In this document: piece after piece, positions 1 to 8,572 of the stretch
How the letters are laid out: the number at the start of each line of letters is the position of its first letter
How positions within the stretch are numbered: position 1 is the first letter of the stretch
NCBI GenBank assembly: GCA_902527215.1
Contig: CABZOF010000001.1
Location: 226,001-290,000 of the forward strand
DNA length: 64,000 nucleotides
Source of the DNA: an uncultured Pelagibacteraceae bacterium
GTDB lineage: Bacteria; Pseudomonadota; Alphaproteobacteria; Pelagibacterales; Pelagibacteraceae
Direction of reading: 5' to 3'
The notes under the pieces: generated by a model
Told to the model about the DNA's origin: nothing
The model's database searches: none
Seen by the model: the letters and a program-made list of their open reading frames with translations, nothing else
Translations under genes and position numbers: made by a program

Positions 1-2
1 TA

Positions 3-392
3 ACTAGAAAACTTAATGCAGATGGCTGTCATTTAGGACAAAAAGATATGAATTTAAAAGATGCCTCTAAAATAATTGGAGATAAGATTATTGGTGTCAC
101 CTGTCATAACTCAATTAAACTTGCAAAAGATGCTGTTAAAGCAAAAGCAAGTTACTTGGCTTTTGGTGCTTTCAATACTACAAAAACTAAAAAGGTAAAA
201 TATATTGCAAATATTAAAATTTTAAGAAAAGTAAAAAAAATAACTAATACCCCTATAGTTGCTATTGGCGGTGTAAATTTTGATAATTATAAAAATCTTC
301 TATTGAACAATGCGAATTTTTTAGCTATTTCAGGCTACATTTGGAATAATAAAAAATATAAGCCTTTAGAAGCTATTGAAAGATTAAAATGA
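3..392 (+). CDS. thiE: Thiamine-phosphate synthase, 3' part (5' end outside window)
   Basis: The frame is already open at base 3 and reads ADGCHLGQKDM before the first ATG at 48. This matches the ADGxHLGQxD segment of thiamine-phosphate synthase, so the true start lies left of the window and the ATG at 48 is internal. Further family signs are GVTCHN, the glycine-rich IVAIGGV phosphate-binding loop and the late ISGYIW segment. The enzyme joins the pyrimidine and thiazole halves of thiamine in the cytoplasm. The stop overlaps the efp start by four bases (ATGA), so the two genes are probably co-translated. Family call is firm; the missing N-terminus cannot be judged. Confidence 0.85.
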   Translation, partial: TRKLNADGCHLGQKDMNLKDASKIIGDKIIGVTCHNSIKLAKDAVKAKASYLAFGAFNTTKTKKVKYIANIKILRKVKKITNTPIVAIGGVNFDNYKNLLLNNANFLAISGYIWNNKKYKPLEAIERLK

Positions 393-949
393 AAATTAAT
401 GCTGGTGAAATAAGAGTTGGAATGCTTCTCGAATATAGAAATGATTTATGGCAAGTTTTAAAAACTCAACACGTAAAACCTGGCAAAGGTGGTGCATTCG
501 CGCAAGTAGAGATGAAGAGTGTCAACAAAAATACAAAAATTAATGAAAGATTTAGATCAAGTGAAAACGTAGAAAAAGCCTCTTTAGAGGAAGTATCTTT
601 TAACTATCTTTACAATGACGAGAATAATTATTTCTTTATTAACATTAAATCATTCGAACAAATAGAAATCAAAAAAGAAATTATTGGAGAAAAAGGAAAA
701 TTATTAACTGAAAATCTTAAAGTTTCAATTAGTTTTCATAATGAAAATCCTGTCTCAGTTGAACTACCAAACCAAATAAAATGTAAAATTAATTCAACAG
801 ATGTTGCTCTAAAGGGACAAACAGTTTCATCATCTTATAAGCCTGCTACTCTAGACAATGGAATAAACATTCAGGTTCCACCTTTTATAGAAGAAGGTGA
901 CGAAGTGATAATTGATACTAGAAATTTAGAATACATTAAAAAAGTATAA
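389..949 (+). CDS. efp: Translation elongation factor P
   Basis: The 186-residue product has the normal EF-P length and architecture: an N-terminal KOW-like domain and two OB-type domains. The modification loop reads HVKPGKGGAF, which puts the target lysine at residue 33. The C-terminus has the expected family segment VPPFIEEGDEVIIDTRN. EF-P relieves ribosome stalling at proline runs. No modification enzyme (EpmA/EpmB) is in the window. The gene overlaps thiE by four bases and is separated from suhB by one base, so the three form an operon. Confidence 0.97.
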   Translation: MKINAGEIRVGMLLEYRNDLWQVLKTQHVKPGKGGAFAQVEMKSVNKNTKINERFRSSENVEKASLEEVSFNYLYNDENNYFFINIKSFEQIEIKKEIIGEKGKLLTENLKVSISFHNENPVSVELPNQIKCKINSTDVALKGQTVSSSYKPATLDNGINIQVPPFIEEGDEVIIDTRNLEYIKKV

Positions 950-950
950 A

Positions 951-1691
951 ATGATCTCGATATCACCAAATCTTAATTTAATGATTAAAGCTGCAGAAAA
1001 AGTATCTAAATTAGTAATTCGTGATTTTGGAGAAGTAGAAAAATTACAAGTGTCAAAAAAAGGCCCTCGTGATTTTGTAACGAAAACTGATAAATATGTT
1101 GAGAAAATATTAATTGAAGAACTTAGTAAAACAAAAAAAAATTACTCATTTCTCTCAGAAGAAACTGGGTCAATCCTTAACAAGGATAAAGAGAATATTT
1201 GGATAATTGATCCAATTGATGGAACGACAAACTTTCTTCACGGAATTCCTCATTTCGCAATTTGTATTGCTCTTCAATCTAAAGAAGAAATAATAAGTGG
1301 TTTGATTTTTGATCCAATTAAGGATGAGTTATTCTTTGCTGAAAAAAATAAAGGTGCTTTTCTAAATAGTCATAGATTAAGAGTTTCAAATAAAAATTCC
1401 ATTGATGATTGTTTATTTGCTAGTAATCATGAAGGACTTAAATTTAGCAATTTAAATATGAGGTGTAGTGGATGTGCTGCATTAGATTTAGCTTATGTTG
1501 CATCAGGAAGAATTGATGGTTTTTTTCACAATAAGATTAATTTATGGGATGTGGCTGCTGGAACTTTATTAATTAAAGAGGCAGGAGGTACAGTTAATGA
1601 TATTAATCAATTTCAAACAAATGATATTAATATAAAAGCATCAAGTTCTTCAATAAACAGTCAAATGTTGGAAGCTTTAAAAGAATTTTAA
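951..1691 (+). CDS. suhB: Inositol monophosphatase family protein (SuhB-like)
   Basis: The 246-residue protein carries the metal-binding signatures of the inositol monophosphatase family: SEET around residues 69-72, DPIDGTTNF at 87-95 and the late NLWDVAAG motif. It hydrolyses inositol-1-phosphate or related sugar phosphates using Mg2+. In bacteria SuhB is also linked to rRNA antitermination, but nothing here shows which role applies. It is the last gene of the thiE-efp-suhB run, and a 115-base AT-rich gap follows. CysQ-type bisphosphate phosphatase is a less likely alternative. The family is certain, the physiological substrate is not. Confidence 0.9.
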   Translation: MISISPNLNLMIKAAEKVSKLVIRDFGEVEKLQVSKKGPRDFVTKTDKYVEKILIEELSKTKKNYSFLSEETGSILNKDKENIWIIDPIDGTTNFLHGIPHFAICIALQSKEEIISGLIFDPIKDELFFAEKNKGAFLNSHRLRVSNKNSIDDCLFASNHEGLKFSNLNMRCSGCAALDLAYVASGRIDGFFHNKINLWDVAAGTLLIKEAGGTVNDINQFQTNDINIKASSSSINSQMLEALKEF

Positions 1692-1748
1692 TTAAAAAAA
1701 AATAAGATTTTTAGGATGAGACTAATTATAAAATTTTATAAAAAGTTG

Positions 1749-1754
1749 TATAAT
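1749..1754 (+). promoter_or_regulatory. Candidate -10 box upstream of the Wzz-like gene
   Basis: A perfect TATAAT sits in gttgTATAATgttg, 52 bases before the ATG of the Wzz-like gene and after the end of the suhB operon. A good -35 hexamer is not evident at 16-18 bases upstream, where the sequence is AT-only. In DNA this AT-rich a TATAAT can arise by chance, so the call rests mainly on its position. Confidence 0.25.
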
Positions 1755-1806
1755 GTTGAAAAAGATGTTTTTTAATTATAACATTAATCAATTAATTTTT
1801 TATTAA

Positions 1807-2796
1807 ATGTCCTCAATGAGAAAAAGTCATATAAGAGATGAAATAAACCTGGTGGATGTATTAATCATTATAGGTAAAAACAAACTAAAAATTGTTTCAA
1901 TCATATTAGTTTTTGTGATTGCAACGTTTATATATGCCTTAAATAAACCTCATACAAAAATATTATACGAAATAACAACTGAAATTAGACCTGTTTCGAC
2001 TTTTGATGAATTTGAGTATGAAAGCTTCAATAGTTATCTTAAAAAATATTATTTAGTAAACCCAAATTTATATTTCATTGATATAAATGAAGCTGATAAA
2101 ACATATATATACTCTGGAATTAATGATTTATCTATTTACAATATAAATAAAATAATTCTTTTAAATTTATTCGTTGATAAAATAAATGAAAATTCATTTT
2201 TTATTAATGCTATAGAAAAATTTAAACTTATTAAAAGAGAGGATTACGAGACCGATGAGGAATTTGAGGATGCTGTTAAGCAATTAGCTTCAAAAATAAC
2301 ATTAACACGTATAAAAAATGATCAAGGTGAGTTTAATTGGAATATTAAATTTCTTACTAATAATAAAAATACTTGGAAAAAATTTTTAATTTTTGTTGAA
2401 CAAAGTGCAAATAGTGAAGTTAAAAAATATCTTATCGAAAAATTTAATCAATTTATCTTAAACGAAGAAAGATTAAATAATTATGAAATTGAAGATATAG
2501 ACCTCATAATCTCAAATACAGTAGATGAAGATGAATTGGACGAACTGAACAAAAAAAAAAATATATTGTTGAAGGATAGGAGATTACAAAGAATAAAGTA
2601 TTTATTTGAAAAAACACCTATTATTAAATCTGAAAAACTATATGCGGCAAAATTAATGATTGGATCATCTAATTATAAAATTTTAGGCGGAAAAATATAT
2701 GGAATGAAAGAAAGGCTTACAATTGCAATTGTGTTAGGTGGAATATTTGCAATACTTATAGTTTTAATCCAAAATTCTATCCGAATCCGTAAATAA
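1807..2796 (+). CDS. Wzz-like polysaccharide chain-length determinant
   Basis: The 329-residue protein has the Wzz/PCP topology. One transmembrane segment lies near the N-terminus (about residues 29-46), followed by a long polar periplasmic region rich in charged, helical sequence, and a second transmembrane segment close to the C-terminus (about 303-321) with a short basic tail. Such proteins set the chain length of Wzy-polymerised surface glycans. The N-terminal leader RDEINLVDVLIIIGKNK is typical of the family. It stands alone between suhB and rpmE, outside the 23S-5S island, but the island holds a Wzy/ligase candidate it could work with. A start at the second Met (1816) is also possible. 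Confidence 0.75.
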   Translation: MSSMRKSHIRDEINLVDVLIIIGKNKLKIVSIILVFVIATFIYALNKPHTKILYEITTEIRPVSTFDEFEYESFNSYLKKYYLVNPNLYFIDINEADKTYIYSGINDLSIYNINKIILLNLFVDKINENSFFINAIEKFKLIKREDYETDEEFEDAVKQLASKITLTRIKNDQGEFNWNIKFLTNNKNTWKKFLIFVEQSANSEVKKYLIEKFNQFILNEERLNNYEIEDIDLIISNTVDEDELDELNKKKNILLKDRRLQRIKYLFEKTPIIKSEKLYAAKLMIGSSNYKILGGKIYGMKERLTIAIVLGGIFAILIVLIQNSIRIRK

Positions 2797-2949
2797 ATTT
2801 TTAATCAATTTAAATTAATTAATTGTTAAGATAATAAAAATAATTCAATTTAGTCAAAATTGATAATTTCTTTATTTTATTAGATAAATTGAGAAAAATA
2901 TATCAAACTTTTAATTGTTTTAGAAAATTCTTTTGTTATAAGTCACGCT

Positions 2950-3177
2950 ATGAAAAAAAATATTCATCCAAATTATCATAATATAAAAGTTGAAATGACT
3001 GATGGAACTCAGTTTGAGACTAAATCAACTTGGGGGGCTGAGGGAGATATATTAAAGCTAGAAATTGATCCTAAGTCACATTCAGCATGGACTGGGGGAA
3101 AACAAAAAATTCTTGATAAGGGAAGAATAAGTAAATTTAATAAAAAATTTCAAAACTTTAATGTAGAAAAAAAGTGA
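2950..3177 (+). CDS. rpmE: 50S ribosomal protein L31
   Basis: The 75-residue product starts [10 protein letters not shown] and contains the family blocks [13 protein letters not shown] and [11 protein letters not shown]. The zinc-binding cysteines of the C+ form of bL31 are absent, so this is the C- form. The gene overlaps the next one: its TGA stop shares bases with an ATG (TGATG). No Shine-Dalgarno-like sequence precedes the ATG (agtcacgctATG). The 153-base gap before it holds no other gene; a weak TTGTTT / TATAAG pair (2915-2942) lies just upstream of the start. Confidence 0.96.
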   Translation: MKKNIHPNYHNIKVEMTDGTQFETKSTWGAEGDILKLEIDPKSHSAWTGGKQKILDKGRISKFNKKFQNFNVEKK

Positions 3178-3740
3178 TGAGTGATGCACCATTAATGCCA
3201 ATGGCTACAGCTGTGTGGCTGGTTGAAAATACGACATTGACTTTCAAGCAAATTGCTGATTTTTGCAAGTTGCATGAAATTGAGGTTCAAGGCATTGCTG
3301 ATGGAGAGGTAGGGAAAGGAATAGTTGGATACAATCCAATAATAGCCAATCAACTGACAAAAGAGGAAATTAACTTATCATCAAATGACCCTAATAGAGA
3401 ATTATCATTAAAAATAAATGATATAGAAATTAAAGATGGAGATAAAAAAATAAAAAAATATGTTCCATTATCTAAGCGACAAGATAAACCTGACTCAGTT
3501 TTATGGTTATTAAAACAGCATCCTAATTTAAAAGATTCTCAAATTGCTAAACTAGTAGGAATTACAAAAAACTCTGCCTCAGCAATAAGAAATAAAAGTT
3601 ATTGGAATTTTAATAATTTAAGTGCCAAGGATCCAGTTGCAATGGGACTATTTACACAAAAAGATTTAGTTGAGGCTTTAGAAAAAGCAGACAGAAGATT
3701 AAAAAGAGAAAAAAAAGAAAAAGAAAAATTAACACAATAA
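3177..3740 (+). CDS. DUF1013 protein, TrcR-like cell-cycle regulator
   Basis: The protein begins [30 protein letters not shown], the diagnostic start of the alphaproteobacterial DUF1013 family, often annotated as cell-cycle transcriptional regulator TrcR. Two helix-turn-helix-like stretches are visible: LTFKQIADFCKLHEIEVQGI near the N-terminus and LKDSQIAKLVGITKNSASAIRNKSYW in the middle. The C-terminus is a charged, lysine/glutamate-rich helix. The track opens the frame at a GTG (3174), but the ATG at 3177 gives the family N-terminus and a TGATG coupling to rpmE. DNA binding is inferred from the motifs and family name. Confidence 0.85.
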   Translation: MSDAPLMPMATAVWLVENTTLTFKQIADFCKLHEIEVQGIADGEVGKGIVGYNPIIANQLTKEEINLSSNDPNRELSLKINDIEIKDGDKKIKKYVPLSKRQDKPDSVLWLLKQHPNLKDSQIAKLVGITKNSASAIRNKSYWNFNNLSAKDPVAMGLFTQKDLVEALEKADRRLKREKKEKEKLTQ

Positions 3741-3809
3741 GTAAACTGCTAATGATTAAAATTAATAGACATGAAATTGTAAAAGTGTTATCTACTCACT
3801 TTTTTGGAG

Positions 3810-4010
3810 GTGGTTATTAAAATAGAAGTTAAAGATAATAATATTGAACAAGCTTTGAGAGTTTTAAAAAGAAAACTTCAGAGGGATGGATTTTTCAAAA
3901 TAATAAAATTGAAAAATACTTATGAAAAACCATCTGAAAAAAAAAAGAGAATTCTCCAAGAAAATATTAAAAGGGTTAAAAAATTAAATAAGCTTAAAAA
4001 CAGAATTTAA
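3810..4010 (+). CDS. rpsU: 30S ribosomal protein S21 (start codon uncertain)
   Basis: The KIEVKDNNIEQALRVLKRKLQRDGFFKIIK core is bS21, and the lysine/arginine-rich tail is also typical. S21 joins the 30S platform near the anti-Shine-Dalgarno region. No ATG precedes the core. Options are TTG at 3804, GTG at 3810 (used here) or ATT at 3816. A strong GGAGG lies at 3806-3810, overlapping the GTG but five bases before the ATT. An ATT start would give MKIEVKDNN, which has the same spacing as the usual MQVLVRDNN start of alphaproteobacterial S21. The gene is followed by tRNA-fMet after five bases. Confidence 0.92.
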   Translation: MVIKIEVKDNNIEQALRVLKRKLQRDGFFKIIKLKNTYEKPSEKKKRILQENIKRVKKLNKLKNRI

Positions 4011-4015
4011 AAAAC

Positions 4016-4092
4016 CGCGGGGTGGAGCAGCCTGGTAGCTCGCAAGGCTCATAACCTTGAGGTCGGCGGTTCAAATCCGTCCCCCGCAACCA
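4016..4092 (+). tRNA. Initiator tRNA-fMet (CAT)
   Basis: The 77-base sequence folds as a full cloverleaf with an encoded CCA end and the anticodon loop CTCATAA. The hallmark of initiator tRNA is visible: C1 faces A72, so the top acceptor pair is unpaired, while G2-C71 through G7-C66 pair. The anticodon stem is CAAGG/CCTTG, so the three-GC signature is A29-U41, G30-C40, G31-C39, i.e. the first pair is A-U instead of G-C. D-loop (CAGCCTGGTAG) and T-loop (TTCAAAT) are normal. It follows rpsU on the same strand. Confidence 0.97.
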
Positions 4093-4119
4093 AAAAAATT
4101 AAATTATTTCTAATTTTTA

Positions 4120-4137
4120 AAAATTTTATAAAATTTT
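4120..4137. terminator. Perfect AT palindrome between convergent tRNA-fMet and GT-C gene
   Basis: AAAATTTTATAAAATTTT is an exact 18-base palindrome located 27 bases after the tRNA and before the end of the minus-strand operon. It is followed by further T residues on the plus strand. Its position between convergent transcription units suits a bidirectional terminator. An all-AT stem is weak, and runs of A and T are common in this genome, so it may be incidental. Confidence 0.3.
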
Positions 4138-4206
4138 TTATACCAGAACATATTTTGACATTGATAAGAAAAGTTAGAAACCTATAAATAAAATTTAAGC
4201 AATAAT

Positions 4207-5385
4207 TTACTTTTGTAAATTAATTTTTCTTAATATCATTTCTAAAGAAATAGGAATAAGCGTTAATAAAGGTAATATTACTGGAAAACGGTATCGCCAA
4301 TCATAATCAATGAGTATGAATGAATGAAAAGCTGCCACGGAAAAAGAAAGTATTAATATAAAGAAAAATATTCTATCCTGAAATTTTATATTTCCTTTTA
4401 AAATTGACAAAATAAATACCGCTAATAATACTAAAATTGTTTGAATGACATTCATGATAATATGTATTAATGAAAAAGTTGATGCATAAGGATTGAAAAA
4501 ATTAATCAATCTTAAAAAGTATACATAAACTACATCAATGAAATTATTAGGTGGATTTACCCAAGTTTCAGGACGATCATGAATGATCATGCCATTTTTA
4601 ACATAGTTATATACAAAATCTTGATAAGCAACTTCATCAAAACTTTTACTGTTAATATTATATTCCATAAAGAAATACAGCAATCCAAAGAAAACAGGCG
4701 TAAAAAGAAATAACACAAACAAAAAAAATATAATCTTTTTGGAAGTTAAGGAAATTTGATATTTTAATACAATAATAAAAATACCTATTGCAAAGATTAC
4801 AGGTATTGAAGATGGCCTAGATGCTAACAATAAAAATATTATCAAAAACAGTTGCATATAGTTAATTTTATTTTTTACAATTGTTCTAATTATTAAATAA
4901 GTTGCAACAACTACAAGAAAGGCATAAGTCATATCAGAAAGTATAAATTTGGGCCAAGTTAAAAAATCAGCAGATATTAAAATTAACGATAGACTCAAAG
5001 ATATTAAGATTGGTCTTACCTTAACAAGTAAAAGACCTTTTGCAAATATTATTAAGGAGAAGAATACTAGTAAAATATTTAATAATAAGAAAGCAAATTG
5101 CCATTCATATCCAAAAATTACTTTACATATAGCCATTAAAAATACAGGTAGTGAGAATAAAAATAACGGTGGTCTATGATCATCTTTTTCTATTGAAAAA
5201 AATTCAAAAAAATTAAAATTATATTTAATTAGTTCGTCTGCCCATCTTGAAAATCTGTGAGAGTCACTAGACATTGAATAACCTAATCTAAGATGATAAT
5301 AGGCTATTAAAGTGGAACATATTAGAATTGAAATTAATAATAACTTATTTCCATATTTCCAATCGCTGGATAAGATATTTTTCAT
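4207..5385 (-). CDS. Polytopic membrane glycosyltransferase (GT39/ArnT-like, GT-C fold)
   Basis: The 392-residue protein has about ten hydrophobic segments. After the first of them comes a polar loop with YSMSSDSHRFSRWADEL followed by DDHRPPLFL, which resembles the acidic catalytic loop and following proline-rich segment of GT39/GT83 lipid-linked sugar transferases. These enzymes transfer a sugar from a polyprenyl phosphate carrier at the outer face of the inner membrane. The gene immediately upstream in transcription (26-base gap) is a GT2 of the polyprenol-phosphate sugar synthase type, which could make that donor. It is the last gene of the minus-strand run beginning at the 5S rRNA. Substrate unknown. 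Confidence 0.7.
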   Translation of the reverse strand: MKNILSSDWKYGNKLLLISILICSTLIAYYHLRLGYSMSSDSHRFSRWADELIKYNFNFFEFFSIEKDDHRPPLFLFSLPVFLMAICKVIFGYEWQFAFLLLNILLVFFSLIIFAKGLLLVKVRPILISLSLSLILISADFLTWPKFILSDMTYAFLVVVATYLIIRTIVKNKINYMQLFLIIFLLLASRPSSIPVIFAIGIFIIVLKYQISLTSKKIIFFLFVLFLFTPVFFGLLYFFMEYNINSKSFDEVAYQDFVYNYVKNGMIIHDRPETWVNPPNNFIDVVYVYFLRLINFFNPYASTFSLIHIIMNVIQTILVLLAVFILSILKGNIKFQDRIFFFILILSFSVAAFHSFILIDYDWRYRFPVILPLLTLIPISLEMILRKINLQK

Positions 5386-5411
5386 ATAAGTTTTATAATA
5401 TTTTTAATTTT

Positions 5412-6116
5412 TTAAATTTTAATAAAATATTTATACTTTAATATTGTGAGTAATGCTCTGATTGCATCATAAAACCTAATTTTTTTTCCCTCTTTAACAC
5501 TTCTTCCTTTGTATGATATAGGAACTTCTTCAATTTTCTCATTAAATAATGATATTTTTGTTGTAACCTCTGGACAAAATGCAAAGTCATTTTCTTGTAA
5601 TTTTAGTTTTTTAAAAATGGGATATTTTATTACTTTATAACAGGTATGTGCATCTGTTAAATTTTGATTATTAAAAAAATTTGAAATTATTGTTAATACA
5701 TGATTACCAAAAACTCTGTAATTAGACAAAAAAATATTTTTATATCTTTTTTTATTTAAAACTCTTGAACCATAAATAATGTTATATTTTTTTAACAACA
5801 TTATTTTTATTAATTTATTTAAATCTTTAGGATCATATTCTAAATCAGCATCTTGAATAGCAACAATGTTACCTTTTATAAATGGCAGAGCAGATTTAAT
5901 TGCAGCACCTTTACCTTGGTTTTTAGTATGAAAAACTATTTTATTTACATTTTTAATTTTTTTTAAAATATCTCTTGTCCCATCATAAGAAAAATCATCA
6001 ACAACAATAATTTGTTTATTAAAATAGATATTTTTATTTAATTTTTTTATTATTTTTTTTATATAATTTTTTTCATTAAAAACAGGAATAATAATTGAAA
6101 CCTTATTTTTTGACAT
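5412..6116 (-). CDS. GT2 glycosyltransferase, polyprenol-phosphate sugar synthase-like
   Basis: The 234-residue protein shows the GT-A fold signatures VSIIIPVFNEKNYI, VVDDFSYDGT and the DxD-containing IQDADLEYDP, followed by YGSR. This pattern fits the dolichyl/undecaprenyl-phosphate mannosyl- or glucosyltransferase branch. No C-terminal membrane segments are obvious. It is placed just before the GT-C transferase, so the likely partnership is donor synthesis followed by transfer across the membrane. The sugar cannot be read from sequence. Confidence 0.82.
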   Translation of the reverse strand: MSKNKVSIIIPVFNEKNYIKKIIKKLNKNIYFNKQIIVVDDFSYDGTRDILKKIKNVNKIVFHTKNQGKGAAIKSALPFIKGNIVAIQDADLEYDPKDLNKLIKIMLLKKYNIIYGSRVLNKKRYKNIFLSNYRVFGNHVLTIISNFFNNQNLTDAHTCYKVIKYPIFKKLKLQENDFAFCPEVTTKISLFNEKIEEVPISYKGRSVKEGKKIRFYDAIRALLTILKYKYFIKI

Positions 6117-6157
6117 TTCTATAAAGTTATAATCTATGAAAATTTTATTGAAAACTT

Positions 6158-6856
6158 TTAAATCTTAAATTTAGATTTTTTACTATCAATTACAAATGTT
6201 TTAACAGTTTCTATTGTTAACTTATCAAATGATTTTCCAAATTTTTGAATTTTTTCTATAATTGCAGGTGGAACTGTAATCAAATGACAGCCTAAACGTT
6301 TTGCTTGCAAGTAATTATATGGTTCTCTAACACTTGCCCATAAAATTTCTACATTTTTGAATTTTTTTGCTAATTTTATACTTTTTATAAATTCTGGAAC
6401 AGGATCTTTACCTGTATCTGATGCTCTTCCTGCAAATATTGATATTATTACTTTAGTTTTTTTATTTATTACTCTCAAAATTTTTTTTGTCTGATTTGCT
6501 GAATAAACCGCTGTAATGTTAAGTTTAATATTCTTACCATTTAACTCTTTTATAACTTTTCCAGTAAATTTACTTTTTGTATTAATTATAGGAACTTTTA
6601 CATATACATTCTTCCCCCAAGCATTAATTTTAAGTCCTTGTTCAATCATAGTCTTTTCTTCATCTGCAAATACTTCAAACGATACAGGTTTTTTTTTACA
6701 AATTTTGAGTATTTTTTTTGAATACAATTCGTAATCTTTAGCACCTGCTTTTCTCATCAAACTAGGATTGGTTGTAAATCCTTTTACAATTTTCTTTTTA
6801 TTGAATTTTTTTATTGAGTTTAAATCAGCAATATCACAAAAAATTTTGGTACTCAT
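6158..6856 (-). CDS. Transaldolase-family protein
   Basis: The 232-residue protein starts MSTKIFCDIADLNSI and carries KGFTTNPSLMRKAGAKDY, the transaldolase signature. The Schiff-base lysine lies in VYVKVPI, and SIFAGRASDTG is the conserved phosphate-binding region. The length fits the short transaldolase / fructose-6-phosphate aldolase group. A role in the non-oxidative pentose phosphate pathway is likely, but the short form could also be an F6P-aldolase-like enzyme. The gene sits five bases after pntB on the minus strand and before two glycosyltransferases, so it appears co-transcribed with the transhydrogenase. Confidence 0.82.
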   Translation of the reverse strand: MSTKIFCDIADLNSIKKFNKKKIVKGFTTNPSLMRKAGAKDYELYSKKILKICKKKPVSFEVFADEEKTMIEQGLKINAWGKNVYVKVPIINTKSKFTGKVIKELNGKNIKLNITAVYSANQTKKILRVINKKTKVIISIFAGRASDTGKDPVPEFIKSIKLAKKFKNVEILWASVREPYNYLQAKRLGCHLITVPPAIIEKIQKFGKSFDKLTIETVKTFVIDSKKSKFKI

Positions 6857-6861
6857 TTAAT

Positions 6862-8256
6862 CTATAGATTTTTTGTAATATCTTCAGTCATTTTTTTTGC
6901 ATCCGCAAATAACATTAAAGTATTTTCTTTATAAAATAAGTCATTGTCAATACCTGCATAACCAGGCGATAAACTTCTTTTTACAAATAAAACTGACTTA
7001 CATTTCTCAACATCCAATACTGGCATACCAAAAATTGGACTTTGAGGATCTGTTTTTGCTACTGGGTTTGTTACATCGTTTGCACCAATCACAAACGCAA
7101 CGTCAGCATTTGCAAAATCATTATTTATCTCCTCTAGTTCAAATACTTCATCATAAGGAACATTTGCTTCTGCTAGTAATACATTCATATGTCCAGGCAT
7201 TCTACCTGCAACTGGATGTATTGCGTATGATACTTTAATGTCGTTTTTTTTTAACTTATCAACCATTTCTCTTAAAGCATGTTGGGCCTGTGCTACAGCC
7301 ATTCCATAACCCGGAACTATAATTACTGAGGAGGCATTTTTCATTAAAAAAGCTGCATCATCAGCATTACCACTTTTTACTGGTCTTTGCTCCTTATTTT
7401 GTCTGCTATTTGATTGCTCTGTTGCACCAAATCCACCTAAAATAACATTAAAGAATGATCTATTCATCCCTTTACACATTATGTAAGAAAGGATTGCGCC
7501 TGATGAACCAACTAAAGCACCAGTAATTATTAGAGCAGTATTTTCTAGAGTAAAACCTATTCCTGCAGCTGCCCAGCCTGAATATGAATTAAGCATTGAA
7601 ATTACAACTGGCATATCTGCACCACCAATTGGAATAATAATAAGAAAACCAATTATAAAAGAAACTGCAATTAATATCCAAAATAAATTTGATGATTGGG
7701 TGGCGCACAAATAAAAAGTTAAAATTATAATTATAATTAAAATTAATGCATTTAAAATATGTTGACCTTTAAAAGTTATAGGAGCTCCTGACATTATTCC
7801 TTGGAGTTTTAAAAATGCTATAACTGAACCAGAGAAAGTTATTGCGCCCACTGCTGCACCTATTGACATTTCTATAAGGCTTGCAAGTTTAATATTTCCA
7901 GGTGTACCAAGGTTAAAAACCTCAGGATTTATAAAGGCTGAAATTGCAACAAACACAGCAGCTAAACCAACTAAACTGTGAAATCCAGCAACTAATTCTG
8001 GCATTGCAGTCATAGGTATTTTATATGCAATGAATGCGCCGATACTACCACCTATTACTAGAAAAATTAGTACATAAATAAATCCAGTTGTAAAATTACC
8101 CACAGAAAGAAATGTAACAACAACTGCAATAATCATTCCAATTATTCCAAAGAAATTTCCTTGTCTTGAGGTTTCTGGGGATGACAGTCCCCTTAAAGCT
8201 AGAATAAATAATACTCCTGAAATTAAATATAAAGTTGCTGAAAGGTTTGCAGACAT
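6862..8256 (-). CDS. pntB: NAD(P) transhydrogenase subunit beta
   Basis: The 464-residue protein has a hydrophobic N-terminal half with about eight to nine membrane helices and a soluble C-terminal NADP(H)-binding domain. The latter contains IVPGYGMAVAQAQHALREM, HPVAGRMPGHMNVLLAEA, IGANDVTNP and the end block SLSPGYAGIDNDLFY. It uses the proton gradient to reduce NADP+ with NADH. It follows pntAB with a three-base gap, forming the complete three-gene set. Length is normal for the family. Confidence 0.97.
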   Translation of the reverse strand: MSANLSATLYLISGVLFILALRGLSSPETSRQGNFFGIIGMIIAVVVTFLSVGNFTTGFIYVLIFLVIGGSIGAFIAYKIPMTAMPELVAGFHSLVGLAAVFVAISAFINPEVFNLGTPGNIKLASLIEMSIGAAVGAITFSGSVIAFLKLQGIMSGAPITFKGQHILNALILIIIIILTFYLCATQSSNLFWILIAVSFIIGFLIIIPIGGADMPVVISMLNSYSGWAAAGIGFTLENTALIITGALVGSSGAILSYIMCKGMNRSFFNVILGGFGATEQSNSRQNKEQRPVKSGNADDAAFLMKNASSVIIVPGYGMAVAQAQHALREMVDKLKKNDIKVSYAIHPVAGRMPGHMNVLLAEANVPYDEVFELEEINNDFANADVAFVIGANDVTNPVAKTDPQSPIFGMPVLDVEKCKSVLFVKRSLSPGYAGIDNDLFYKENTLMLFADAKKMTEDITKNL

Positions 8257-8259
8257 TAG

Positions 8260-8568
8260 CTACTTATCCTTTTTCTTTTTCTTGTACATTGCCAACATTC
8301 TTTGAGTGACTAAAAATCCTCCAAAAATATTAACAGCAGCTAAAATAATTGCTAAAAATCCGTATATACTAGACGTAGAGAAAATATCTCCATCATTACC
8401 TGACAAAGCAGCAATAATTGCTCCAACTATTATTACAGAGGATATAGCATTGGTTACCGACATTAAAGGAGTATGAAGTGACGGTGTTACACTCCAAACA
8501 ACATAGTATCCTACAAATATTGTTAATATGAAAATACTTAGTCTAAATATAAAAGGATCAATTTCCAT
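8260..8568 (-). CDS. pntAB: NAD(P) transhydrogenase subunit alpha, membrane part
   Basis: The 102-residue hydrophobic protein has three to four membrane helices including FVGYYVVWSVTPSLHTPLMSVTNAIS, the conserved block of the alpha-2 (PntAB) subunit. It supplies the remaining transmembrane helices of domain II that in E. coli are fused to the soluble alpha domain. It lies four bases after pntAA and three before pntB. The split-alpha arrangement is common in Alphaproteobacteria. Confidence 0.95.
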   Translation of the reverse strand: MEIDPFIFRLSIFILTIFVGYYVVWSVTPSLHTPLMSVTNAISSVIIVGAIIAALSGNDGDIFSTSSIYGFLAIILAAVNIFGGFLVTQRMLAMYKKKKKDK

Positions 8569-8572
8569 AATT

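Noticed and set aside
6516-7238. Plus-strand ORFs of 72 and 113 aa opposite the transaldolase and pntB
   Set aside because: They are antisense shadows of firmly identified genes and have no family features.
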